Shown: positions 8,353-19,782, numbered from the stretch's first letter. The stretch is 64,000 nt of DNA from Oasisia sp. SBJ-2009 (GCA_964017155.1 OZ024867.1:10541616-10605615); one strand, 5' to 3'. Notes: generated by a model from the sequence alone, not told the origin. Numbers and translations: made by a program.

Positions 8353-9258
8353 CTGAAAACAAGAACGTATGACTGTTGCATAATTAAACAAAGCGTGTGG
8401 TGGGATGATGACATACACTATATAACATGTTAACTTGGGTTGCTTAACTATAGCAAACAAACCATTTTTTTCATGAGATTAATGCAACTAGGCGACATCA
8501 GTTTTCAAATGTACCTATCCAGAATTGCTCTCTGGCGCATGAATCAATCTGGAAATCAACTATTTGTCATAACAGCACAAAATGTGGCACACACCTAGAG
8601 CTTATCCAAATATCAGGATATAGGGCCAGCTTATACTTAGCCCCGGGAGGCGATGGCGAAAATACAGTAATATATACAAAAACTGACCCAGTTTGGTACG
8701 AAAACTGAGGTTTACGTTGTCAGCAATATCGAAACTGTTACTTTTAAATTTATCCTGCAATAAAAACTGTCACATTTTAGATGGCGGATGCGTAGGCTAA
8801 TATCTCTAATATTATTCTCATATATGATTAACAATGTCACCCAGGGCGCTTATATTATTATCTAAATATACATATGTTGGCAGCCATTATATTAGCGACA
8901 GTTTGATATTTGACCTTAATAGATATTCGTAACATTATGTTGACTAAAATGGCGGCCGCCTCAATTTAATCAGTTGATACATTTAACACGCCTCTGTCAA
9001 CACAGTTACAGTTGTGTGAAAATAAGTTATTCGGAGTATCACTTTTAATTATGCTACTTTTGACCTTCTCCGACATTCATATCCGCCATTTTCTATGATG
9101 AACTTTGACCCTACAACCCGCAAGACAAAAAGGTCAACAAGGACGATAATATGCAATACACTATTCGAGGATGGGTGGAAATGTCGTACGTTTCTTAAAG
9201 TTATGTTTCTAAGTACGTTAATTTCGTAAAAAAGTCAGGTCGAGTATGAAATGATCAC
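8353..9258. other. Intron between exon 4 and the microexon, unit 2
   Basis: No gene or mobile element is recognised. Positions 8880-9258 align with 180-545 in cassette A, so this is ancestral intron. Units 3 and 4 have the same stretch at 30500-31409 and 50991-51899. Confidence 0.6.
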
Positions 9259-9366
9259 CTGATAGGCATAGTGGGACGGAGCTTTGCGAACAATGATAGC
9301 AGAGCAAATCATTGCCGCAGAATTTCGTTTTAGTATCGCAAATTTCGCCAGCCGTCTGCGTTGGTG
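9259..9366 (-). CDS. Unit 2 exon 4, 5-Cys module
   Basis: The exon is 108 bases, phase 1 at both ends: acceptor gctttttag, donor G|gtgatc. It encodes 35 residues beginning PTQTAGEIC, with Cys at 9, 16, 22, 25 and 33. The segment CGNDLLCYHC differs from units 3 and 4 by one residue (D for Y), and CDTK differs from CDSK. The donor is GTGATC rather than the GTAATC of cassette A. Confidence 0.8.
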
Positions 9367-9647
9367 CTAAAAAGCAATTCGGGTAAAATGTGTCAGACAA
9401 ATAATACTCCATTACATGTTAGTATCGAATATTCAACAAATATCGACTACTTGCGTACGTACACACATACCAATATACACTCACATGCATATATAAGCAT
9501 GCATATTTCGGTCGCACGATACACATGTACTCAGAGATACGCATAGATTCAAACATGCAAACGTACATACGTATGTGCGTAGTACATATTTGCGTACGTA
9601 TGGATATGCATGCAATAATGCATACATTCTTACTTACACATACATAT

Positions 9648-9648
9648 G

Positions 9649-9713
<65 letters not shown>

Positions 9714-9793
9714 GTGTGTGTGTGTACGTATGCATGTATGTGTAAGTACGAATGTATGCATTCATGCATGCATGCACAAACGTACGCATATAG

Positions 9794-9873
<80 letters not shown>
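9648..9873. repeat. Two (TA)n arrays with GT tails
   Basis: TA arrays at about 9648-9711 and 9799-9861 are separated by a TACG/TGCA-rich spacer. The second passes into GTGTGT directly at the left end of the DNA element. Confidence 0.95.
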
Positions 9874-9877
<4 letters not shown>

Positions 9878-11403
9878 ACGCCGGCTGACCAAATGAGTGA
9901 CAAGTCGGGATTTGACATTTGCCGTGAGTGCCGTCTAAAGCCAGTTGGCACGATTTGGATGAATTGTAGGTTTTTACATAAATAAAATTTATAACATCCG
10001 TTTTAACACTTCCACCCATTATACACTATTTGTTCCAAATAAAATGTGTATTTTAATGTATTATAATGCGAGCCCTCTTGATCAACTAGTCCAAAATTAC
10101 TAAAACAAAAGGATTTTGCTTCGATTCCTTCGATGAAATCCGACATGTTGATTTGAGGTTACCCCTGTGTATCGGGTATCACCAGAGAGGGCATTTCTTC
10201 CTCTCTCACGTAGAGTAACCCTTATCCGGGCCAAGTACACCAAACTAGCTCAAAACTAACCCTGAGAAGGCTTTGCATACTAATGAGAGCCGTGCTCTGT
10301 CACGTGCACGCTTCGGTGCTTGCAATTGGATGACCGCCTACGCATATGCGCAGTACGGCAGTGCTAAAGGTAAACAAGCAGCCAAGGTCGTTCGTATTCC
10401 GCCGTGTTTTTCTATCGTTGTTTCCGTTATTAAATCTTTTGCAACATAATGTCGGACGCGTTCCTACATGTGCTGAATGCACCAACCGGCGATGACATTG
10501 CTGTTGCGTGGATGTGGGAGCAGTACGATTTCGACGCCTCGGAATGGGACGCTGACAATGACAGCGAAACCGACAGCGACGTTACGGTCGAATACGACTG
10601 GGAAGCCGATCACGATGACAACAAAGACGGGAACATATTAAGCAACGACAATAATGCTCCAATTGACCTGACATTTTGCATAGACCTAGAGATGGTGCAT
10701 ACTCATAATAATACTTTTTGGTCTGAAAAATCGACCATTTGTCAGCGCAACATTTCACGGCTCGCGCCGAGGGTTTGCGCCGGAGGCGAACGAAGCAGCG
10801 ATCGGGCGGACGAAAATGGCATACCCCGATGTTGAAAAACTCATAAAAAATAAAGGTTCTCGATGGATGTGATTAAATGTTATGTTATTTAGCAGCTAAA
10901 ACGTATGGCTACATTTGTCTCGCAGGAAATAGGACATTTATCCGTTCAGTAATTATTTGGGTGCAGGATACTGCGCTAAATTAGCCTAAAACGGCTTTGT
11001 TTTAGACTAATTAGCTGTGAAATTAATTAGCACGTAAATCAATTCCTGAAGTTATGGCACATATAATGTACTATAACTTCAGGTATTTTTGCAGCAGCTG
11101 GTTGTTATTTGCCCTCTATCATTGCACTATGATACCATAGCTGCATGCCAAATTTGAATGCAATACACATATTATTTATATGGTATCTAAGCCCATGCAT
11201 AATCCAAAACTGTAACGGCCGTTTTCTCCAGTTTTACTTTTTGACCCCTACCATACCAAATGTCATATAACTTCCCCAATTTGTATAGTAGAGTCATAAT
11301 TTTTGAATTACTGTAAAGTACTATGCCTCCTCTTTCCAAATATATCACAAAAGTACATCAACATTTTTCCGACTTGTCACTGATTTGGTCAGCCGGGGTC
11401 ACA
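9874..11403 (+). mobile_element. DNA transposon-like element with ~35-bp TIRs, unit 2 copy
   Basis: Same termini as the copy at 4207-5702 (TGTGACGCCGGCTGACC at the left; TGTGACCCCGGCTGACC on the complement at the right). It is inserted in the intron between exons 4 and 3. The outer TGTG and CACA bases merge with GT or CA runs in this and the sister copies, so the exact ends are uncertain by a few bases. Confidence 0.8.
10449..10835 (+). CDS. Acidic ORF of the DNA element, longest copy (128 aa)
   Basis: Same frame as the ORF at 4790: MSDAFLHVLNAPTGDD, then a D/E-rich middle. It continues beyond the other copies through RSSDRADENG because a stop present in units 3 and 4 is a sense codon here. 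No known domain is recognised and no DDE motif is seen. The upstream region contains gcatatgcgc palindromic bases that could be promoter sequence; this is speculative. Confidence 0.45.
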   Translation: MSDAFLHVLNAPTGDDIAVAWMWEQYDFDASEWDADNDSETDSDVTVEYDWEADHDDNKDGNILSNDNNAPIDLTFCIDLEMVHTHNNTFWSEKSTICQRNISRLAPRVCAGGERSSDRADENGIPRC

Positions 11404-11433
11404 CATATATATATATATATATATATGCATATA

Positions 11434-11464
<31 letters not shown>
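11404..11464. repeat. (TA)n microsatellite at the right edge of the DNA element
   Basis: A short TA array with TGCA and TGTA interruptions lies between the element and exon 3. Confidence 0.95.
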
Positions 11465-11507
11465 TCGTGCTATAATTAGATAACTAAATTAGCGAATGAG
11501 AACGTAC

Positions 11508-11654
11508 CATTTCTAGGGATACAATTAAAAAATGGAAGGAGTAAATCAACCCCTGTAATAAAAGTTTCGTTGGCACGGCAGCCGCATACTCCTATAATAC
11601 AAATCAGGGGAGGATAGCATTGATCATCCTTGGTACAATCCTCTTCTTCCATGC
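11508..11654 (-). CDS. Unit 2 exon 3, 6-Cys module
   Basis: The exon is 147 bases, phase 1 at both ends: acceptor ctttccag, donor G|gtacgt. It encodes 48 residues beginning MEEEDCTKDDQC, with Cys at 6, 12, 18, 23, 25 and 44. The centre LICIIGVCGCR gives the C-x(4)-C-x-C signature. It differs from units 3 and 4 at one residue (FITG against FIKG). Confidence 0.8.
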
Positions 11655-11899
11655 CTGGAAAGACATGAACATGTGTTTTGTATACATAGACATTCACATA
11701 CATATACAGTATACTATATATATGACCAACCATCCCAAAATGAGACGTTTTCCCCCCTTTACGGTTTCTGTCAATGTATACATTCGCTTAACGCATGTAT
11801 TTCTGTCGATACACTATTATGCAATATATTGTATCAGTATACATGCAAGCAGCTGATTGTACGATAGGCTTTTTGTTGTACTTGGATGCTTATCATTTA

Positions 11900-11903
<4 letters not shown>

Positions 11904-11965
<62 letters not shown>

Positions 11966-12483
11966 CAGTTTTTATATAGCGCTAATTCCCGCATGGCGGA
12001 TCGATGCGCTGCACAAGAAAAATACAAAAATTAATGTATATTAATAAATAAAAAATTAAATTATATAAATTAATATAAATCATACTAACTCGCAAATCTT
12101 TGTATGTAAATTATATAAATAAATTATATTAAACACTGCTTTTAAGATGTATAGTACTAAAACATGGTATGCAAATTATATATATATATATTAATATAAA
12201 ATTAAAACCCTTTCTAAAACTCTGTACGTAAACATACATATAAATCTATAAATTAATCTAAAACATAAACACTAATTAAAATATTATTACACTAAAAAGA
12301 AATTATAATGCAATGTCCGTCATTTTAAAACAATTTAAATTAATTGAAATGTCTACTAAAAAGATATGTCTTTAAATACTTTCTAAATATGGGTAATGTC
12401 CCGGACGCACGAATGTTCACAGGTAGTTCATTCCACAGTCGAGGTGCTGCTGCGCCAAATGCCGAATCACCAACACACTTCTT
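11904..12483. mobile_element. Interspersed repeat nested in the left terminal repeat
   Basis: The right-hand terminal repeat reads uninterrupted through atttaccataacac, but the left one is split there by about 580 bases. These start with a TA array and tacagtttttatatagcgc, then AT-rich sequence, then ttcattccaca...gctgctgc. The same family is found at 26332-26910 and 46868-47470. The class is unknown; it could be a SINE or a 3'-UTR fragment of a retroelement. Confidence 0.6.
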
Positions 12484-12699
12484 CCATAACAATGTGTGTC
12501 TTTCAAGGTATAATCAGCCGGGCGCACACGTCAAGTTAGCGCCAGGCAATCCAGTTGTAAATAAAAGATCTAGATTGCCATATTACCATTACAAGGTATT
12601 TTGTGTCTTATTGATGTACCGTAAACAGAGCCAGGCCCAGCTGTAGTTTATTAGGGAATATTAGGGCACACCTACGAACGGGAAGGGCGCAGGCACGCA

Positions 12700-13371
12700 A
12701 AAACGATATTGTGTCCAGAGGGATGCAATATAATGTTGAGGCCAGCCCTGAATGAAGCCAGGCATACGATACGAATGTAGGACTCCTAAGGTCACCGTCG
12801 GCCGTCGCCGAGCCCGAGCCTGAGCCCGAGCCCGAGGCGCAGCCATCTGGCCGGTGACCTCGAACGAGCAGTTCCGCTGTATTCGTTGACAATGCAACAG
12901 GGTATTTTGGGTACCTCTGTTGGTTTTAACGAAATTTTCCGCCCGCCCTCCCTGTTCCTCGACTAGTGTGTCCGTTTTACATGTTTGGTGCTACATTGTG
13001 TGTTCGTGTCTTCCGTGTGCACTTGTGTTTACACATACGGCGACTATTTGTATATGTCTGCACTTTAATGCGTTCCTCGTTAAGTTGTGGCTTGATGGGG
13101 TTGAGTTACCCCTAATTTCAGCTACCGCTTCCGTCTTACACGCTTGTCGTTATCTCCCTGGATGTTTCTATATCCCTTACCGTTGTTATTTGTGTACGCT
13201 TGTGCGCCATCACTCACGAATAGGCCGTATACAGTTTTTACGTATTTGACGCTTTTCCCTGCATTCGTTATATACACGAGGTTTGGCAATTTGCCTTTCT
13301 TCCGCTGGATGTTCTGCGGAGTATACAGGGTTTTTAGTGCGGGTACTCGTTAGAGTACGGGGGGGGGGGGT
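12700..13371. other. Internal part of the composite element
   Basis: It holds a GAGCCC-type hexamer run near 12808-12842 and a G11 tract at 13359-13370. Reading frames such as 12920-13249 on the plus strand show no motif. No gene is called. Confidence 0.4.
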
Positions 13372-13741
13372 TGTTTTCCCCCCTTTACGGTTTCTGTCAA
13401 TGTATACATTCGCTTAACGCATGTGTTTCTGTCGATACACTATTATGCAATATATTGTATCAGTATACATGCAAACAGTTGATTGTACGATAGGCTTTTT
13501 GTTGTACTTGGATGCTTATCATTTACCATAACACTGTATGTCTTTCAAGGTACAATCAGCCGGGCGCACACGTGAAGTTAGCGCCAGGCAATCCAGTTGT
13601 AAATAAAAGATCTAGATTGCCATATTACCATTACAAGGTATTTTGTGTCTTATGGATCTACCGTAAACAGAGCCAGGCCCACCTGTAGTTTATTAGAGAA
13701 TATTAGGGCACACCTACGAACGGGAAGGGCGCAGGCACGCA
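13372..13741. repeat. Right terminal direct repeat of the composite element
   Basis: Uninterrupted 370-base copy. It differs from the left copy by a few scattered substitutions, suggesting a fairly recent insertion. Confidence 0.7.
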
Positions 13742-15130
13742 AAAAGGCTTTAAAGTGTTCACTCCTTTATTTGTGAACATTTCACTTCTTGCAGATACGT
13801 TTTGCTCCAGATTGACCGGTTTAAATACACAGTACTGATGATAAGGTATGTATGCTTGAAACCTACAACCCATACTTAAAATGTAGCATGTACAGCACCA
13901 ATACAACACTTTATAGGCAGGCATGATCATCACACCGAGTCTGAGACGAGAGTGACAGGTCAGATGCAAACATAGGAATTGACAGGAGTCGGCGTATTTG
14001 AAAGTTTTACGCAGGGCGTTTTCATAAGGCAGACAAACCAGTCAATACATTATACACTCATTAAATTATTATTATATTATATTGTTTTATGTATTGCATC
14101 TTTAGTGGTGAGGGAAATTAGGTACCACTGCCGGATTTTAGCGTACTGCTAGTTGGTAAAACTAAACTGCCAAAATTACCCCGTCGCAGTCATGCATGAA
14201 ATAATCGATTGCCACATATTTAAGACTCATATTGCTGAGGCCACAGCGAACAGTTTCATTTAAAAGATAAAAGACAATGTTCTTCTTGCTTAAATTCATA
14301 TCATAATACTGAAATCGTTCGTATTATCAGTGAATTGTTAAAGGAAAATGCGCGTAAACAAAAGACCGGAATTTCATCTGACGAGCCGTAAATGACAGCG
14401 GACCAATGTTAAATATTGTTAAATATTGTTAAATAACAACAGTCTTATTAATATATGATATATGTACTATAATATATCGTGAAAGTTATATAATCGACTG
14501 GGAATATATCAAATTTCATATGGTAACAACACTGTGGCTGCTACATTTAGATAATGTTTTTTTAAAGAGCGTAGTAAGCAATACTGCTCTTCTCATATCA
14601 ATGCAAGTCTTATGGGGAAGAATACAAACTATCGATGATAGATTCTCAATGAAGATGGCCTTGTGTATGCAATTTTTTAAAGGTGGGCATTTCATATAAT
14701 GATACGTCTACATTGCATTACAAAGGTGTTGTATTAATCACATATAACCCAGACAACAAATTAATACTAACTAAATATATAATGTCGTAGCAGTGTCACG
14801 TATGTTCATGTGCCAATATGTCATCTTCACACAATATAAAATTGTGAACTAATTACGTATTTTTACATTTTGTGTTTCAGTTAATGCAAGAAAAGAAAGC
14901 AAGACATGTCAATGCTATATGCTGACTGAAACCAATCGTGGACAATCTGGATTACACTATTTGACCCGCATCAGCTACATGTAGAGAGATTGGTGTGAAC
15001 ATATAACTAAAATGAAGTAAATGCGTAGACTATAACGAAACAAATATACTAAAGCAGTGTTTCTTACTCTATATGACGAGAGAAGTGGGCCACTTTACCG
15101 ATGTTCTAATACATCTTGCACACAATACAG
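13742..15130. other. Intron sequence shared by units 2-4
   Basis: Collinear with 34066-35410 and 54656-56013. It includes a gttaaatatt triplet repeat near 14409. Minus-strand frames here (13703-13969) are interrupted in unit 3, so no gene is called. In this stretch units 2 and 4 are almost identical while unit 3 differs. Confidence 0.5.
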
Positions 15131-18125
15131 TCATAATAATAACGATGACTTCTTTTGCACCAATATCCTCGAAAATCGAGCACCGAGTCGTCAATGGATG
15201 GATGAAGAAGCTAGGAGGCTAAGGAGGATAGGCAACATTAAAAGGATAGATTTTTGGCGTCGGCGGAATGAAATTATATTACCTTCTGATTTAGCACTGG
15301 CAGGAATGGGATTCCACACCGTTGGTGCGGCAACAGAGAAAGTTCGGGTCACGGCCTTGGTTTTCACCCGAGGGATGACAAGTTGGTTACTACTGGTTGA
15401 GCGAAGCTGTCTGGAATGTCTTGCTGGAGTGAGCATTGAATTTATATATGCTGGTTGTGTAGGTGATAGTACTTGATAGGCTATTGTACACATTTTGACA
15501 ATGATGCGACAGTGAGCCAATGCAATGATTTTAGAAGCGGCACTGAGCTACACAAAAACGAGGAAAACGCGTGACTAGCCTTGCTAAACAAGTTTGGACA
15601 CGCTGACGTGTTGCTATATCCTTGTTTGCGGTATTGTAAAGGAGGCAATCGCAGTAGTCAAGTTTGCTGCTTACCATAGCTATTGCGATGGTTTTAGCAA
15701 CATAAAGTGATATAAACCGGCGAATACGGCGAAGATCACGGATATGGTAAAACAGCAATGGCATGTTTTCGATATATGTTGTTTGAAATTGAAGTTTTCT
15801 TCAAACGTTACTCCGAGATTTAAAACTGAGGCGGCTGGTTTGATACTTTGACTCAGAATACGTGTCGGGAAAAAGCCATCGAGTTTTGCCCGCTGCGTTG
15901 AGGTGCCTGTTACTGTTTTTCATCCAACGGGAGACATCTTGGAGACAATCCCTGAGCGTTAAGTATCTGGTGTGGTCAAATAAACTTAGAGTTCTGTGTC
16001 ATCAGCATAAAGGCGGTGATCCAGGTTGTGACTCTGGATAACAGAGCTTAGTGGTGTTGTATACAGAGTGAAGAGCAACGAACCATGGGGAACACAACAA
16101 AGACGTAGGCAGCATGTCTGAGAAGCAGTTACCTATTTTAATGGCTTGCCGTCTATCAGAAAGGTATGAAGTAAACCAGCTTAGGGCTGTGCCAGATATC
16201 CCGTACCACGTTGGTGAGCGTGTAATGAGAATGTCGTGGTTAATGGTGTCGAAAGTGGCGGATAGATCAAGCAGGGTAACTTTGCCATTATCAATGTTCA
16301 AGTTTATGTAATTGTGTACTTTTAGAAGAACAGTTTCTGTAGAGTGAAATGTTGTATACGCAGATTAAACTATTTATGTAGATATGACAAACTGACACGA
16401 TTCGCTACAACCTTTCCAAGTATTTTTGAAATGAAGCTAAGTTTGGGAATATGCCTATAGCTATTTAATTAGTTCTTCTTTTGGCAGAGTTGTCTTCTTA
16501 AGAACTGGGTTTACATGCGCATATTTAAAATCTTCAGGAAATAAGCTAGAGTAGAGTGATGCATGTATTATGTTTGTTATTGGTTTAATTAAAACGTCAA
16601 GGCATGCTTTCAGTAGTACGTTCGGAAGTGAGTCAAGATTACAGGATTGCCTTGAAGACGACGTGGTAATTGTTCTCAAGTCAGCAGTCGTGGCCGGTTT
16701 AAACGAGGTGAGTTGAAAAATGTGTTGTGGCGAGTCAGAATTTACAATATCTGAGGTGTGATCTGTGAAGGTTGAATGTATGAGGCTGATTTTATCTTTA
16801 AAATGACTTGAAAAAGAGTTACACAGTGACTTGATTGATGCATGGGTTGGTAGAGACGGAGCAGGCCGCCTGTGTAAGACCTGATTTAGGCATTTCCATA
16901 GCTTTTTTGGTGTAGCAGTGTTATCTGAGACAATATTTCGGAATAATACGACTTTGCTTTTGACATTCGTCGGTTACATAGATTATTTCTGGGGTCATCC
17001 AATGAACTGGCGGCTTTTGTGACACATATTTGGATTTAATAGGTGCATGTTTTACAAGCAATGTCTTAAGTATTTGACGGTACTGTTTGCATAGGTGTGA
17101 TACATGTTCTTTAGGATGTGTGACAAGGTCGGACGTGATTATATCAGTCATAAATGATGCAGTGTTAATACTGTGAATGGCTCTGTAGAACAAGTTGTGT
17201 TTGTACACAGCTGGGGCTATAGGAACTTTAAGATATGCAATGACTATGTTATGGTATGATAAGCCATCTGCAACTGTGGGTGTCTGAATGTTTTTACAAG
17301 AGGAACGAGTTATCAAGATGTCGAGCCAATATCCATGTATGTGTGTTGGAAAATTGACATGTTGTTTACTGTCAAATGATGTCAATATATCATTAAACGT
17401 GGTATTTGTTGCAGATGGTGCATCCAGGTGAAGATTAAAATCGGCAACAATGTAAAGTTATGTGCGCATGGTTGCAACATTTTCCAAAATATCCCGGGTG
17501 ACCTAGAGGGCGATAAATACAAATGAAAGACCCACAGAAGCACACATTTGATATGTTACCACGCTATGATTCAAAGCTGGCATAGTGAGGGCTAGTGTGC
17601 AGGTTTACGTTGACTAGTTTTGAGATAAGGAAGCTAACACCACCGCCTCTTCCAACTGGACGTGGTCGATGGTGGAAGGTATAGCCAGGAGGGGAGATGT
17701 CGGCAATACATGCAGCTATGACATGCGGTCTGAGCCAGGTCTCAGTCACAGCGAGAATGTCTATTGTTTTGGAAATTATAAAATCAGTAAGAGATACATT
17801 TTCACGAATGGAACGAATGTTAGTGGTGGCCATGCGAATGTTGTGCCTGACCACAGGTCCAGGATTAAGACTAACATATCACGCTAGCAGTAAGGTCAAG
17901 GCCAATTTAAATGTGGGCCTGGAACTGAATATAGGTAGTAATTTTCGGTTGAAACAAAGATTAAGGCATGGCAGACTGTGCAAATATGTTAAGGAGTCTT
18001 GTGTGGTAATGTATTTGGAAGGCATTGAAATTGCTTCCAAACCCTGTGCCAGTGTGTTACGGCTTCTAGAAGTTACAGAACAGGATAATAATAAAACTCA
18101 CAAAGAAAACACTGGTGACATTTGA
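15131..18125 (-). mobile_element. CR1/L2-like non-LTR retrotransposon, unit 2 copy
   Basis: Read on the minus strand, the order is: an N-terminal stretch (PCLNLCFNRKLLPIFSS), an LNPGP motif, an endonuclease start (TNIRSIREN, DILAVTETWL), a linker, the reverse transcriptase (LLDLSATFDTINHDIL) and a C-terminal tail (APTVWNPIPASAKS). The 3' end carries a short TTATTATTATGA repeat, as in this group. The element splits the intron between exons 3 and 2. Cassette A has no insertion at the matching place near 1945-1955, which fixes the borders. Confidence 0.85.
15191..17890 (-). pseudogene. Endonuclease/reverse transcriptase of the CR1/L2-like element, unit 2
   Basis: Coding pieces lie at 17564-17890 (endonuclease start with TETWLRPH), 16921-17385 (linker, HWMTPEI), 16461-16679 (fingers, PEDFKYAHVNPVLKK), 16002-16301 (palm motif A, LSATFDTINH; GISGTALSWFTSYLSDR) and 15191-15764 (SKLDYCDCLLYNT; NPIPASAKS). 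They are separated by frameshifts and stops, and the FxDD catalytic motif region is not readable. The element cannot move by itself. In this copy the LNPGP motif is still in frame with the endonuclease. Confidence 0.8.
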
Positions 18126-18900
18126 CAAAATCTGCTCAAGTGATAAAGTTAATATAAATTATCATAACATAATTAGTGACTGAGAGTAGCCAGACGTTCT
18201 AAAATAATGTAAATGTTTCAATGTTTGGCATGGATCAATAGCAGTAAAACTTAATAAATAATATATAATAAGTAAATAGATGAGAGTATAAGGTCACACT
18301 AATTCTTAAATTGCAATAACTTCTCAGATGTAAGACTAATAAATATGGCGAGAAAAATAAATAAATAAATAATGTATTATAAAATATACATTACATAGAC
18401 ATAACCAAGTGGTATTTAACATTAATAATGACATAAAACACTAGTTTCAAATGAGTTTGTAAAATGCTAAATAAGTCTATGAAATGCTAAATATAGTTTA
18501 ATTAAAAGGCTAAATACAAATCGGTTTAAAAGGCTAAATACAGATCGTTTAAATGTTCGCGCTCACCAAACCCTGTGCAAAGATGTTTAGTGCTGGTGCA
18601 AATGAAACATATAGAGGTCTTCACCCCAGGGCGATTATGGGTTTCAAGAAACGTCTTATAAAAAGGCCTGTTAGTAAAGAGTTTACAAGAGCTACCCTTG
18701 TGTGTAACCCTGGTGGATACGTATAGTCATCAGAGGGCACTGAAGTATAATGCTACGCCCAGCTGGTCAAGCTGGACAATTGCTGAGGCGCAGCTTGCCC
18801 TAGGCCAGCGACTGGTAAACATTGGCATAAGCACCCAATCAACCCAGTAAAACCAGTTTTGTTGTATTTATATATTCGTTTTATGTATGACTTAGGTTCT
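18126..18900. other. AT-rich stretch plus unexplained 57-codon frame, upstream of the LTR-like segment
   Basis: Positions 18458-18553 hold about four degenerate copies of a 23-base unit around aaaggctaaatac. Directly after it, 18553-18726 on the plus strand is an open frame of 57 codons containing GANETYRGLHPRAIMGFKKR and TRATLVCNPGG. Units 3 and 4 have an 8-base difference near its start. Composition looks protein-like, but I do not recognise it; it may be a piece of the element that owns the LTR. Confidence 0.35.
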
Positions 18901-19293
18901 TGTTACACATGATATTGCATGCTAGTATATTTGCTTAAATCATGCAGCTATATTTGTTATACTTTAACCGTTAGTAAAATAGGCGTGGCCTGTTAGGGCG
19001 TGGCAGTCCAGTTCTAAAGCAGCGCTCACGTAACGAACGCAAGACCATCGTGTGTGTAACTATTATTACGTTGTATACTGTGCATTGCTGCAACTATGTA
19101 ACTCGAGATTCTAGACTTGTATATTACTTTTATATATTCCTACCTTAACATACAACATTGATTGTTCGACTACAGATAGGCGCCAAGTGGTGCGAGTGTG
19201 AATTATTGCAGGAGCGTGTCGCCCTCTGGGAGCTGTATTCGTTCTAAATAAACGCGTTGAATACACAAAGACCCGTCGTTCGACTTCCTTACA
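18901..19293 (+). mobile_element. Solo-LTR-like segment, unit 2
   Basis: The 393-base segment begins TGTTACACATG and ends CTTCCTTACA, so it has TG...CA ends. It holds a TATATATTC stretch and an AATAAA about 45 bases before its end, as in many LTRs. No matching second LTR or internal coding region is seen and no clear 5-base target duplication, so this is a probable call only. Confidence 0.4.
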
Positions 19294-19745
19294 CTTGTCT
19301 TTGTATGTTATTTATAATTTATGACCGTACCGTTGCAAGACAAATTATATCATCCTGTATAATCGCCCACTATGTCATAAATGATAAATTTTAGCGGCGT
19401 AAGTGGTGTAATTTCTAAAAATGTCTACGTGTCCAAATAAAGTAGTGTGTTGTTCTTGAAACGGCAACAATGTCAAACACAAAAATGCAGAATTTGAATG
19501 AAAACTTTGTCACCTCATTGGTATTTCCAGTGTCCCAACTGACTATCTTATGTACAGGTTATGGTGATTTGTAATTTATTTAACAATTGTTGGCAGGGAC
19601 TAGGTTAAACCACACTTCCTAAAGCACAGTTTCAACAGTGCCACAAAGCCTTCAAACCCGGCAGCATCGCGTCGAGCCTTTACAACCAGCTCAGAGTACA
19701 CCAAAGTAAGTCCATCATTTTATCCAGGCAACACAAATGTTTGTT

Positions 19746-19782
<37 letters not shown>

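Larger units (their letters stand above)
11746..13741 (+). mobile_element. Composite element with 370-bp direct terminal repeats, TRIM/LTR-like (unit 2 only)
   Basis: The segment starting GTTTTCCCCCC and ending GGCACGCA occurs at 11746-12699 (interrupted by another repeat) and again at 13372-13741. Between them lie about 670 bases without a retrotransposon gene. A run of G lies just before the right repeat, where a polypurine tract would be expected, and the repeat can be read as TG...CA. Units 3 and 4 lack it. Here it replaces about 150-170 bases present in unit 4, so insertion came with a deletion. No primer-binding site was recognised. It could instead be a segmental insertion with duplicated ends. 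Confidence 0.5.

Noticed and set aside
12608..12892. Minus-strand Gly/Ser-rich frame
   Set aside because: It is produced by the GAGCCC-type hexamer repeat inside the composite element.
13703..13969. Minus-strand frame of 88 codons conserved in units 2 and 4
   Set aside because: The unit 3 copy has a stop in the middle and no splice signals or known motif fit; the similarity is explained by recent duplication.
15057..15476. Plus-strand 139-codon frame
   Set aside because: It is the antisense of the CR1/L2-like reverse transcriptase tail (NPIPASAKS on the minus strand).
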